Shown: one piece after another, positions 43,969-52,465 of the stretch
How positions within the stretch are numbered: the stretch's first letter is position 1
How the letters are laid out: each line of letters begins with the position of its first letter
From: Paenibacillus sp. DMB5
Lineage (GTDB): Bacteria; Bacillota; Bacilli; Paenibacillales; Paenibacillaceae
Assembly (NCBI RefSeq): GCF_001517085.1
Contig: NZ_LRAC01000002.1
Location: forward strand, 52,448 to 116,447
Reading direction: 5' to 3'
Length of the DNA: 64,000 nucleotides
Translations under genes and position numbers: made by a program
The notes under the pieces: model-generated
The model's input: the letters and a program-made list of their open reading frames with translations, nothing else
Database searches by the model: none
Told to the model about the DNA's origin: nothing

Positions 43969-44460
43969 ATGGCACCAAAAACAAACGCTCAGCGGGTATC
44001 CGAATTTCAGTCTTTTATCCCCTACATACAATCCCTGGAATCTCTGGACAAGGAGGTCTGGGAGAGCCCGGTCGGAGAAGGTAAATGGTCGCTCAAAGAG
44101 CTGCTGTGCCACATGATGCGCTGGGATCAGTATTTTTACGAGGAGGCATTTGCCAAAGTGAAGGAAGGCCAGCCGGTGACCGCGAAGCATCTGAACTTTA
44201 ACGAATTTAACGCCAGGGCAATTGAATACGCGCAGACCGTAACCGTGCAGGAGGCGATTCAGCAGTTTGTAAGGTACCGGGGCCTGATTGTCGGTCAGAT
44301 GACAGACATTAGCGAGGAGGAATTTATACGGACGCATAAGGACGGGGACGGCAAAAACTTCAGCTACCGCGGGCATCTCCGGGGCTTCCTGCCCCACGAT
44401 AAGCACCATAAGAAGCAAATAGAGCAGTACATTCAGTCTCAGGCAGTCTCTAAAGGCTGA
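43969..44460 (+). CDS. DinB superfamily protein
   Basis: A 163-residue four-helix protein. Metal-ligand histidines fit the DinB/YfiT pattern: His in LKELLCHMMRWDQYF and the pair in FLPHDKHHKKQI near the C-terminus. I use the ATG at 43969, which follows GGAGG at normal distance, rather than 43951, which lies upstream of it. DinB-like proteins include thiol-dependent transferases; no substrate is known here. It is divergent from the AraC/effector gene. Confidence 0.85.
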   Translation: MAPKTNAQRVSEFQSFIPYIQSLESLDKEVWESPVGEGKWSLKELLCHMMRWDQYFYEEAFAKVKEGQPVTAKHLNFNEFNARAIEYAQTVTVQEAIQQFVRYRGLIVGQMTDISEEEFIRTHKDGDGKNFSYRGHLRGFLPHDKHHKKQIEQYIQSQAVSKG

Positions 44461-44541
44461 TTTAACCTTCACGTATCTATCCGGGTAAACTCCTCACACA
44501 ATAGCCGGCGGGGTCTGGGACATACCGTTCCGCCCCCGGTC

Positions 44542-44740
44542 TTAACTGCACTCTGTACAACTAAAACAGCTCTTTTTTCCCGCAAAACCCGTTTAGCTGT
44601 ATTCCATACACTTAAAAAGCGCAAAAAAGCCTGTAGCAGGCCGATCCAAGCAAATTTAGCTGCACAAACTACACTTATATCGCGAAGATACAAATTTTGG
44701 CTCCTTTTAACTGCACAAACTGCAGCTATATCAGCAAACT
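44542..44740. repeat. Four-module palindromic spacer element
   Basis: Four related stretches start at 44542, 44592, 44655 and 44706 (steps of 50, 63 and 51 bp), each like TTTAGCTGCACAAACTGCA with an internal palindrome (AGCTGCA/TGCAGCT in the best copy), followed by TATAT and a GC-rich tail ending GCAAA or GCGAA. It lies in the 359-bp gap between the converging DinB and rhamnogalacturonan acetylesterase genes. I saw no second copy in the window. A 95-codon open frame here has no support as a gene. Confidence 0.55.
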
Positions 44741-44819
44741 CAACTCTAATCAGCAAAAAAACTGCCCCTCCCCCTCGAAACAGGAAAGAGCAGGCAGCTC
44801 CTCGGGACCATAGGCTACA

Positions 44820-46133
44820 TTACAGCAGCACATGATTCTCTACATTTACCGGGTGGATCAGCACCCACATATAATACAAAGCCTTGGCGGCTTTGGCCCG
44901 GGTAACCGGCAGCTTGGGCTCAAGTGCGTCAGCGTAGGACAGCTTGCCCCGCCGGATTCCTTTTTCCGCACGGAAGAGTCCCAGCTTGTAGGCCGCTTCA
45001 ATCTTGGGCAGCAGCTCCGGGTCAACCTGATCCGTATCCGTCAGCTGTTCATATGAGACAAGCGGGTAATACATAATTCCTCTCTGCTCCGGGGGCAGAT
45101 TAGGGTTATAATCAGGATCGTCCGGGCCAACGGTATCCCCGTTATAATCGGTCATAAAGCGTGGTTTTCCTGCTGCAAAAGTTACCAGATACACATCCCA
45201 GAGCATCGCGCCCATCATTTCCCTCGTCAACGTGTCTGCTCCAGCCGCATCCATATAGTCTGCCAGTACTCCAGGGTCAAGCTTCATTAGTTTGGCAAGT
45301 GCCGCAGCAAATTCCGCCGGGCCGATCTCCGTATCCGGGTTAAACCGGCCTTCCCCGTCTGTGCCAAGCACACCCAGCTGCAGCAGCTTCTCAATCTGAT
45401 TGCGGTAATATGCGCCGGGGCCGGACACGATATCGGGGGCAATTTCGGGATACACCGTTGACCAATCCTGCGAACGGATAGCCTCAAGCACCGAAGGCTT
45501 AAACATTCCGGCAATTCGGGCAGCGTCAGCATCCCCCATCCTTCCAAGCTCAGCAATGAGGGTAACGACCATCCTGGCAAACTGCTTGGACAGGGCTTCC
45601 TTGTAGTGCGTGCCGTCGTTTTTGGAGGAGGGGTGGCCGCCTGCGTAGCTGCCGTCATTGGTTTTACCCGGAGTCTCTCCGGCTTCAACGGACATAAAAA
45701 CCGCCGTTACCGCTTCAACGCCAAGCTCATTGTAATACTCCAGGCTGGCCTTATTCAGGTCGATGAGCGGGACTCCGAGCTTCCCGGCCAGCTCCCTGAG
45801 GATAACGGGAAATTTACGCATTGCAAAGGAATCCTCATACCTGTGCCCCGGCTGCGCCGCACCGTCTATCCGCGACATCGGGGTCAGCAGTACCGGAATC
45901 ATCCCACGCTCGCGTACAGCCGGGATATAGATTTCCTCCACATAGGTGCGGTACATTTCCTCGGTAGATCCTCTGCCAAAACGCTGCTCTTCATCCTCCG
46001 ACTCGTCATTATGGCCGAACTGGATCAGGAGATAATCGCCTGCCCGGCCGGTCAGCAGAATGTCGTTGAACCGCCCCTCGTTGTGTGCACTTTTGAAGGA
46101 ACGTCCGCCCTGTGAGTAATTGACGATCTGCAC
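44820..46133 (-). CDS. Rhamnogalacturonan acetylesterase, C-terminal fragment
   Basis: A 437-residue frame counted from the first ATG after the amber codon. It holds the Gly and Asn blocks (NYSQGGRSFKS, LIQFGHNDESED) and the catalytic Asp/His, then a tail with FNPDTEIGPAEFAAALAKLM and LPVTRAKAAKALYYMW, which recall SLH repeats. No ribosome site lies before this ATG, so separate translation is unlikely. Confidence 0.75.
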   Translation of the reverse strand: MQIVNYSQGGRSFKSAHNEGRFNDILLTGRAGDYLLIQFGHNDESEDEEQRFGRGSTEEMYRTYVEEIYIPAVRERGMIPVLLTPMSRIDGAAQPGHRYEDSFAMRKFPVILRELAGKLGVPLIDLNKASLEYYNELGVEAVTAVFMSVEAGETPGKTNDGSYAGGHPSSKNDGTHYKEALSKQFARMVVTLIAELGRMGDADAARIAGMFKPSVLEAIRSQDWSTVYPEIAPDIVSGPGAYYRNQIEKLLQLGVLGTDGEGRFNPDTEIGPAEFAAALAKLMKLDPGVLADYMDAAGADTLTREMMGAMLWDVYLVTFAAGKPRFMTDYNGDTVGPDDPDYNPNLPPEQRGIMYYPLVSYEQLTDTDQVDPELLPKIEAAYKLGLFRAEKGIRRGKLSYADALEPKLPVTRAKAAKALYYMWVLIHPVNVENHVLL

Positions 46134-46163
46134 TTTATTCCCGTCAAAAAGCCGGCCAAATAC

Positions 46164-46859
46164 CTAGCCCCAGCCGGACATCGGCGCTTCCTCGAACACA
46201 TATGATTTTACCGTCGAATCCCCGAGTGTAAAAATAACCGGCAGTTCCGCACCGGTACGGTACTTACGTCCAATTGGCGTAAGCACCAGCTCAGCCAGCC
46301 CCACCTTCACACCCGGCCGCCGCGGTTCGATCTCTACATCCAGATACTCCCGGCCGCATACATAGTCGTAGGACCAGACCTTTCCCTGAGTCCGCGGACG
46401 GGTAAGGTTGGGCACGAGCCTGGCTGCATCCCAGTACTCCGCCTGGCTGAGGGCGTCAGCATTCATGCCGGAAACGGCGATGATTGTATCCTCAGGAGCA
46501 GAGCTCAGCGTGACTTGAATGGTGTAGGCACCGCGGGGAAGCTTGATACGGAATGCCATGCCGCCACTATGACCGCCTATTTCCTCTGCCTGACCTTCCG
46601 TCCGGCTGCCTGCCTCCTGCATATTAAGCTCGAATCCTCCATTGCCAGCCGTTATCTGCGCACGATTCACCCGGCGCGGCGGCATTGCACAGGTCTGCTC
46701 CACAAATCCGTAGCTCCCCGTATCCTCATACCGCACTGCCCCTGTCTGCCGTTCATAGGGAACCGCCACATATCCGTCTTTCGGAATGCCGGTGAAGTTA
46801 TACCGGTATCCCCCCGATTGCCCAGATTGTTCCGGCTGCTGTCTACTGCCCGTCACCAT
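46164..46859 (-). CDS. Rhamnogalacturonan acetylesterase, N-terminal fragment
   Basis: A 231-residue frame: a beta-rich region with YNFTGIPKDGYVAVP and then the first SGNH block (IFTLGDSTVKSYVFEEAPMSGWG) right before the amber codon. It contains the nucleophile Ser but no Asp/His and would be inactive alone. There is no signal peptide. GGAGG lies before the ATG inside the end of the GH105 gene. Confidence 0.75.
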   Translation of the reverse strand: MVTGSRQQPEQSGQSGGYRYNFTGIPKDGYVAVPYERQTGAVRYEDTGSYGFVEQTCAMPPRRVNRAQITAGNGGFELNMQEAGSRTEGQAEEIGGHSGGMAFRIKLPRGAYTIQVTLSSAPEDTIIAVSGMNADALSQAEYWDAARLVPNLTRPRTQGKVWSYDYVCGREYLDVEIEPRRPGVKVGLAELVLTPIGRKYRTGAELPVIFTLGDSTVKSYVFEEAPMSGWG

Positions 46860-47970
46860 ATTTCTCTACCTCCAGCGATGCCAGCAATAGCGGCCCCACT
46901 CCCATCGGGGTATCCGAAACAACCGCCTCGGAAATGTAGTAATCATAAGAACCGTTACGGTCCTTACTCAGTCCTGCTCCATTGCAGATTTGATGCAGGT
47001 GGATGCCCTCACTGTCCTCAGTGACCAGATGCTTCACAATGCCTTCATAGCCTTTAAGCATAGCTTCTCTAAAAGAACGCTCCAGATAGCCCAGCCTCAG
47101 ACCTTTGGCCATGGCATAGACGAACATCGTTGAGCCTGTCGCTTCAAGGTAGTTACCCTTGCGCCCCGCCTGATCCAGCACCTGATACCAGAGGCCGGTC
47201 TCGTTGTCCTGTACCTCCAGAAGGGCACCGCACACCCGCTGGAAAATGCCGATAATGGTCCCGCGCTGCGGATGGGTCACCGGGAAGTGCTCCAGGCAGT
47301 CCACGCAAGCCATCACATACCAGCCCATCGCCCGGCTCCAGAAGTGGGAGGACAAGCCTGTTGTGGAATCGGCCCATTCCTGTTCCTTCGATTCATCCCA
47401 GCCGTGATACAGCAGCCCGGTACGGGGATCTCGGGTCCGCCGCTCGATCAGCAGCAGCTGGCGGGCCGCCTCGTCGATCAGCTCGGGACGCTGGAAGACT
47501 GCGCCGAACTGGGCCAGGAACGGTGAAGCCATATATAAGCCGTCGAGCCACATCTGGAACGGATAGACCTTTTTGTGCCAGAAGCCGCCTTCCGAGGTGC
47601 GGGGATGGCTGATCAGCTGGGCCGCCAGCAGGTGGGCGGCTTCGGCGTAGCGCTGCTCTCCGGTTTTCTGGTAGAGCAGGAACAGATTTTTACCCTGGTT
47701 GATCTGGTCCAGGTTGTATTCCTCGAGCCGGTACGTCCGGATCGAGCCGTCCTCCCCGATGAAGCTGTCCATATGCCGCTGCATATAGCCGAAATACTCC
47801 GGCTCACCCAGCTGAATCCCGGCTCTGGCCATCGCCAGCTGCAGCATCCCCGGGACATAAGCCCAGCGTTCCAGCAGGTAAGCATGCTCACCCTGTTCAT
47901 TACACTGCCCGAGGATAGTGTCCGCAATCCTGCGGGACCAGCTCAGCGTACTTGCTTCTGTTGTTGGCAT
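46843..47970 (-). CDS. Unsaturated rhamnogalacturonyl hydrolase (GH105, YteR-like)
   Basis: A 375-residue (alpha/alpha)6 enzyme with no signal peptide. The catalytic Asp is in FQMWLDGLYMASPFL (about residue 145), and the substrate-binding TGLSSHFWSRAMGWY and EATGSTMFVYAMAKG segments are typical. It removes the terminal unsaturated galacturonic acid from rhamnogalacturonan or homogalacturonan fragments after lyase action. It lies between an esterase gene (88 bp upstream) and the acetylesterase gene it overlaps, in one minus-strand run of pectin genes. Confidence 0.92.
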   Translation of the reverse strand: MPTTEASTLSWSRRIADTILGQCNEQGEHAYLLERWAYVPGMLQLAMARAGIQLGEPEYFGYMQRHMDSFIGEDGSIRTYRLEEYNLDQINQGKNLFLLYQKTGEQRYAEAAHLLAAQLISHPRTSEGGFWHKKVYPFQMWLDGLYMASPFLAQFGAVFQRPELIDEAARQLLLIERRTRDPRTGLLYHGWDESKEQEWADSTTGLSSHFWSRAMGWYVMACVDCLEHFPVTHPQRGTIIGIFQRVCGALLEVQDNETGLWYQVLDQAGRKGNYLEATGSTMFVYAMAKGLRLGYLERSFREAMLKGYEGIVKHLVTEDSEGIHLHQICNGAGLSKDRNGSYDYYISEAVVSDTPMGVGPLLLASLEVEKYGDGQ

Positions 47971-48057
47971 CCTTCATTCCTCCTGTCGTTGATCTACACT
48001 CTTACACTTCCAAAATTCTCTTCCGCCACTTTACGCTTTGTATATTTCCAGTTCAAT

Positions 48058-49092
48058 CTATTTGTCTGTCTCATTAAGCTGCCCGCGCAGCCACGCAAAC
48101 GCCGGCCCGCCGTGAATCTCATGTCCGCCCGGGAAAAAATCCGCCCCGATCTGCCCGGCATGACCCGCCGCAGTGTAAATCTGCTGCAATCTGGCTAACG
48201 CCATTGATGCGCCTTCCGGACCAAACAGCGGATCAGCGTCGCCCGACTCCAGAAACAGTCCACGCGGCGCAATCAGGCCGAGAAGATCGGGCATCTCGGC
48301 TTCCAGTAAAATCCCCGGAATGTAGTTATCCAGGCAGTGGTTCCGGGAGAGAATACTGGCGGCGAATGTATTGGCATAGCCGCTGACAACCGCGCAGGCT
48401 ATCCTTTCATCAAGCGCCGCTGTGAATCCGGCCACCAGCCCGCCGCCGGAAATGCCCATAATGCCAATCTGCCCGCTGCACACTTCACTGCGGGTCTGGA
48501 GATAATCGACAACCCGCATCGATTCATAAATGCGGTATCCCGCCATCGTCTGTCCTGCCATTAGCAGCGCCGAGGACAGGCGGAAGCAGGAGTTTTTGCC
48601 CGGCTCGCCGCTTGCACGGTCTTCAGCCAGCCGCCGGTCACCGAAGCCAAGCACCTCCGGCGCAGCGACAACGAATCCTTCTTTGACGAGGGATACGGCA
48701 AAATCCTTATGCAGCCCCGGGTCACTCTGCCGCTCTGAACCATCCGGATTCAGGCCGCAAATCTCCCGGCTGCCGTAGCCGTGCCCGTGCACGGCAATAA
48801 CTGCTGGCGCGGGCGAATCTGAAGCCTGCTCTGGAATCAGCAGGTACAGCGGCATACGCAGTCCCTCATAGGTGGTGATTTCTATCCGCTCCCGGACATA
48901 GCCGGGGCAGCCAACACGTTCCAGCAGTACGGGTTCAAGCTCCGCGTGCCGCCCAGGAAAACCGCCCAGCTTCTCCGTGAAGGCACCGGCAAGGCCGGAC
49001 CTCCACTCTCTGAAAGAAACATTCTCGCGGTAAGCAGAGCTCCGGGGCGCAGAATCCGTCAGCTTATTCATATATTGCTGCAATACATCCAT
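48058..49092 (-). CDS. Alpha/beta hydrolase, probable sugar esterase
   Basis: A 344-residue protein with the alpha/beta hydrolase pattern: IAVHGHGYGSREI for the oxyanion site, the nucleophile Ser in MGISGGGLVAGF (about residue 220), Asp in ESGDADPLFGP and His in FFPGGHEIHGG. It resembles the Abhydrolase_7/acetylxylan-esterase-like group. In this cluster, removal of acetyl or methyl groups from pectin fragments is likely, but the bond cut cannot be deduced. It sits 44 bp after the pectin methylesterase gene and is probably co-transcribed with it. Confidence 0.82.
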   Translation of the reverse strand: MDVLQQYMNKLTDSAPRSSAYRENVSFREWRSGLAGAFTEKLGGFPGRHAELEPVLLERVGCPGYVRERIEITTYEGLRMPLYLLIPEQASDSPAPAVIAVHGHGYGSREICGLNPDGSERQSDPGLHKDFAVSLVKEGFVVAAPEVLGFGDRRLAEDRASGEPGKNSCFRLSSALLMAGQTMAGYRIYESMRVVDYLQTRSEVCSGQIGIMGISGGGLVAGFTAALDERIACAVVSGYANTFAASILSRNHCLDNYIPGILLEAEMPDLLGLIAPRGLFLESGDADPLFGPEGASMALARLQQIYTAAGHAGQIGADFFPGGHEIHGGPAFAWLRGQLNETDK

Positions 49093-49135
49093 GCGTTGTT
49101 CTGCCTCCTCAATTCAGTCCGCGTTATGCAGGCGC

Positions 49136-50025
49136 TTAATACCCCTCCGGATGCCAGCCGCCGAGGACGTTCAGCACCCTGTATTCCGCCGCTTCCCCGG
49201 CACTCAGCTGCCGGGACCACGGCACTCTCGCCTCAGGATTGGCGCCTTGGCCGCTGCTGGCAAATTCCTCATAACGGCTTGTTGTTTCCGCCCCGGCTGT
49301 CCCCAGTTGTGCCATCCTTCCGGGGTAACAGATGCATCCATAGCGGTACGGATAAAGGCCACATGGGCAAAGTCCCGCCATGGCCGTCCCAGGTACACCT
49401 CACTAACACCCTCGCCGCCCGTAATCCGGCAGTCCAGAAAGACATAGCCGAACCTCGTGCCTTCCGGAGTTGAAGCAGCGGTAATGTAGCCTCTTGAGCG
49501 CTTGTTGTGCAGCTCACAGCGGTCGAACAAAGCGGTGGCCGCACCGAAAATATAATCCACATCGCCCTCAATATAGCAATTGTCGTAATACTGTCTGCCT
49601 TGGCCGGTATAAAGGGTGTCCTGGTCGCCAAGCAGGCGGACACGCCGGAAGACAGCCTGGTCTGCGTCGATAAAAGCCGCCACAGCCTGACCTGTACCCG
49701 GACCGGAGGCGTTGCGGACGGTCAGATTCTCGGCCGTGAAGCCTGCGGCGAACACATTCAGCGTGCCCGAGCGGAATGTGCCGAGCGGCTCGCCGTCCGG
49801 GCCGAGCGTATGCGCGTTATCCGACCAGCTTATGATCGTGGAATGCGGATCTTCGCCAAGCAGCAGAATCGGCGGCAGATGCTGGCCTACGGTGATCTTT
49901 TCTTCATAGATACCGGGCTTAATGCGGATGGTGACCGCTGAACTATGCCCCGGCGGAATGGAATCCAGTGCCTCCTGCAGGCTGCTGAATGCTTCAGCGC
50001 TGTTTAGTGAAACGGTAATAAGCAT
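49136..50025 (-). pseudogene. Pectin methylesterase (CE8) with a C-terminal frameshift
   Basis: The first frame covers residues to about 245 with every catalytic block (AAFIDADQAVFR, GDQDTLYTG, GDVDYIFGAA with the nucleophile Asp, and YLGRPWRD). At a G run near 49291-49294 the reading frame shifts, and the family's normal ending continues in the next frame (GANPEARVPWSRQLSAGEAA, then NVLGGWHPEGY). Adding one G gives 296 residues. There is no signal peptide, so it would act on imported oligogalacturonides. Activity may survive the break, since the lost part is the C-terminal cap. Confidence 0.87.
49204..50025 (-). CDS. Pectin methylesterase, open part as read
   Basis: The 273-residue frame as it stands. 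It is genuine to GWHNWGQPG and then runs ~28 frameshifted residues to a stop. It has all active-site residues. It starts at ATG with GAAAGGAG upstream, 72 bp from the divergent AraC gene. Confidence 0.8.
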   Translation of the reverse strand: MLITVSLNSAEAFSSLQEALDSIPPGHSSAVTIRIKPGIYEEKITVGQHLPPILLLGEDPHSTIISWSDNAHTLGPDGEPLGTFRSGTLNVFAAGFTAENLTVRNASGPGTGQAVAAFIDADQAVFRRVRLLGDQDTLYTGQGRQYYDNCYIEGDVDYIFGAATALFDRCELHNKRSRGYITAASTPEGTRFGYVFLDCRITGGEGVSEVYLGRPWRDFAHVAFIRTAMDASVTPEGWHNWGQPGRKQQAVMRNLPAAAKAPILRRECRGPGS

Positions 50026-50097
50026 GTGCTGCTCCTTTCATAACCAACTGAATGTATTCTATAATAGCCGTATCGGCCTGTAGAAAAGAGGAGATTC

Positions 50098-51012
50098 ATG
50101 ACCAGCTTAAGCAGCCCTAATCCCAAATATCATATTGCAGACGGGCGCTGCAGCATCCAGCATATGAAGCGCAAAGGTATTACCGCCATGCCGCGCCCGC
50201 ACAGCCACGAGTTAACGGAACTGTATTATCTGCTGGAGGGCGAGCGCGTCTACTTTGTCGATGACAGGGTGATTACGGTTCACAAAGGTGAGCTGATTCT
50301 CATCCCCGGCAACGAGCTTCATGCTACTGCAAGCTCCGAAATCGCCGAATTTGAGCGGATTCTGATCAATTACGACCCGGCCCTGCTGCCGCCGGCTCTG
50401 CGCAGCAGCGCGCAATGGTTCAGCAGCCGCGGCTATCGCCTGTTCAGGTTGACACTCCGTGAACAGGACGAGGCGGAAAGCCTGCTGAACCGGATGCTGG
50501 AGGAGTGCCGGCTGCAGCGGCCTTTTTATGAAACGTCCATCATTACGCTGCTGACGGAGCTGATGATTCTGCTGCAGCGTTCCGAGACTACCTCACAGGC
50601 CGGGGCAACCAAGCATCCGCTCCATCAGCTGGTTACAGAAGTCGCCACCTATATCCGGGATCATTACCGGGAGTCACTGACGCTTGAGCAGACTGCAACG
50701 CATTTTTTCATCAGCCCCTCTTATTTAAGCAGGGTCTTCCACCGCCTGACGGGCTTTCACTTCCGGGAGTACATCGTGCATATCCGGGTCAGGGAAGCAG
50801 AGCGGCTGCTGTCCGGTTCTGCCGGCAAAATCCAGGAAATCGCCTCGGCAGTCGGCTTCGAGCATCTCTCCCACTTCAACAAGACATTTAAAAAGTCAAC
50901 CGGGCTGACTCCGCTTCAGTACCGGAAGGAAGCCAAAGCCCGGCCGTCCTCCGGCTCACGGAGTGCCCGGGAGAACGCGGACGGTGACATTATCCTGACT
51001 CCGGGCGAGTAA
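50098..51012 (+). CDS. AraC family regulator, probable local pectin regulator
   Basis: A 304-residue protein with an N-terminal cupin sensor (MPRPHSHELTELYYLLEGE, VHKGELILIPGNELHA) and C-terminal helix-turn-helix pair (LEQTATHFFISPSYLSRVFH, IASAVGFEHLSHFNKTFKK). It lies between, and points opposite to, the pectin methylesterase and GH28 genes. Its last 57 bases overlap the end of the GH28 gene on the other strand, leaving no room for a terminator between. Galacturonides are likely ligands by context. Confidence 0.9.
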   Translation: MTSLSSPNPKYHIADGRCSIQHMKRKGITAMPRPHSHELTELYYLLEGERVYFVDDRVITVHKGELILIPGNELHATASSEIAEFERILINYDPALLPPALRSSAQWFSSRGYRLFRLTLREQDEAESLLNRMLEECRLQRPFYETSIITLLTELMILLQRSETTSQAGATKHPLHQLVTEVATYIRDHYRESLTLEQTATHFFISPSYLSRVFHRLTGFHFREYIVHIRVREAERLLSGSAGKIQEIASAVGFEHLSHFNKTFKKSTGLTPLQYRKEAKARPSSGSRSARENADGDIILTPGE

Positions 51013-52449
51013 CAGCTCATCCGAATCGGTAATGGTCACATTGCTGCATTTCGTAATCTGCAACGCCGGCAGCTGCGCAGTCTGCAGCCTGATCCCGTCA
51101 AGCTTCAGACCGTCGGCATTCCGCAAAATAATGCCCTGCTCACTGTCCGCACGCAGCTTCTCAACAGTGAGCCCCGCCAGCGGCAGCTCAGGCAGCCCGT
51201 TGACCAGCAGCGCGGTATTGGCTCCCTGGCAGACGATATTGCGCAAGGTAATATCCCGGAACTGCGGCGTTTCCTCAGTCACTGGCAGAAGCTCCACATC
51301 ATGTCCCTCCGAGCCTTCTACACCTGCGTAGAACATATGGAAAGAGACTGCCTCATGAATAATGCCGCTCATAGTGATGTTCTCCATGACAATATCCTCG
51401 ACCACCCCGCCCCGGCCTCTGGCGCTTTTGAATCTGAGCCCGATATCTGTTCCAATGAACAGGCAGTCATTGACCCGGACGGCATGCACGCCGCCGGACA
51501 TCTCGCTGCCGATGACAACGCCCCCATGCCCGTGATACACGGTGCAGTGGCGGATCGTAACATACCGGCAGGGTTTTCCCAGCCTGCGGCCCTCTTCATC
51601 CTTGCCTGATTTCAGGCAGATCGCATCATCCCCGACATCGAAGCTACAGTGTTCAACAAGCGCGTGACTGCAGGATTCCAGATCAATACCGTCTCCGTTC
51701 TGCGAAAACCAGGGATTGCGGACCTGGACATTTCGGACTGTAATCTGCTCGCAAGCCATCGGATGCAGACACCACGCAGGCGAGTTCTGGAAGGTCGGCC
51801 CGTCCAGCAGCACTCTGCGGCAGTTCCGCAGGCTGAGCAGTGTCGGGCGCAGATAATCACGCGCCGGCAGATAGGCTTCCATAGCGGTTTCACCGCTCTC
51901 CTGCAGCTTGCGGACATACGCTTCGCCTTCCAGCGCTGCACGTGACGGCCACCAGATCTCTCCGTCCTCATCCACAACTCCGCCGGAGCCTGTCAGCTTC
52001 TTCCACTGCTGCTCTGTCATTTTGAATCGCTTTACCGGACGCCAGCCTTCACCGCTCCCGTCAAAAATCCCCTCGCCTGTAATGGCTACATCGCTTAATC
52101 CGTCACCGTCCAGCGGCGCCTGGCAGCGCCAGCCTGAATTGCCTTCATAATAGGAAGGCAGCAGCGGATACAAGGAGGAGTCGGACACGAACTGCACCAT
52201 CGCTCCCCGCTCAGCATGCAGATTAATCCGGCTGTGCAGGGTCAGCGGCCCGGTACGCCAGAGGCCCGGAGGAATGATAACCGTTCCGCCCCCTGCAGCA
52301 GCACAGGCATCAAGCACAGCCTGAATTGCAGCGGTGCTCAGGGACAAACCTCCGCTCTCTGCGCCGTAGTCCGTTATACGAAAAGTCCGCTCTGGAATTT
52401 GTGGTAGCTCAGGCAGCAGATAAGCTTCAGTTCTCTCATTAACAGTCAT
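50956..52449 (-). CDS. Polygalacturonase (GH28)
   Basis: A 497-residue beta-helix enzyme with no signal peptide. The GH28 active-site blocks are NGDGIDLES, GDDAICLKSG and HGHGGVVIGSE; RFKSARGRGG follows, as in bacterial exo-acting members. The N-terminus FRITDYGAESGGLSLSTAAI is the usual start. The ATG at 52449 has AGGAGGAG upstream; 30 codons before it are excluded. It would release galacturonic acid from imported oligomers. It lies 17 bp after the GH43 gene, so the two form an operon; its 3' end overlaps the AraC gene by 57 bases. Confidence 0.93.
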   Translation of the reverse strand: MTVNERTEAYLLPELPQIPERTFRITDYGAESGGLSLSTAAIQAVLDACAAAGGGTVIIPPGLWRTGPLTLHSRINLHAERGAMVQFVSDSSLYPLLPSYYEGNSGWRCQAPLDGDGLSDVAITGEGIFDGSGEGWRPVKRFKMTEQQWKKLTGSGGVVDEDGEIWWPSRAALEGEAYVRKLQESGETAMEAYLPARDYLRPTLLSLRNCRRVLLDGPTFQNSPAWCLHPMACEQITVRNVQVRNPWFSQNGDGIDLESCSHALVEHCSFDVGDDAICLKSGKDEEGRRLGKPCRYVTIRHCTVYHGHGGVVIGSEMSGGVHAVRVNDCLFIGTDIGLRFKSARGRGGVVEDIVMENITMSGIIHEAVSFHMFYAGVEGSEGHDVELLPVTEETPQFRDITLRNIVCQGANTALLVNGLPELPLAGLTVEKLRADSEQGIILRNADGLKLDGIRLQTAQLPALQITKCSNVTITDSDELLLARSQDNVTVRVLPGTP

Positions 52450-52465
52450 AGTATTTGTTCTCCTC

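Larger units (their letters stand above)
44820..46859 (-). pseudogene. Rhamnogalacturonan acetylesterase (SGNH), interrupted by an in-frame amber codon
   Basis: Two open frames in the same frame are separated only by TAG at 46166-46164 (codon 232). Without it the protein would be 679 residues. An N-terminal galactose-binding-like region (about 15-200) is followed by the SGNH esterase: block I FTLGDSTVKSY with the nucleophile Ser near 213, GHND near 280 and the Asp-His pair in NDGTHYKEA near 416. A ~230-residue C-terminal part resembles degenerate SLH repeats. The stop falls between block I and block II where family members have Gln (GWGQ), so it reads as CAG to TAG. Deacetylation of rhamnogalacturonan fits the GH105 neighbour, which overlaps it by 17 bases. 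Real nonsense mutation, sequence error or read-through cannot be told apart here. Confidence 0.85.

Noticed and set aside
44469..44756. 95-codon frame in the convergent spacer
   Set aside because: No ribosome site, odd composition, and it coincides with the four palindromic modules.
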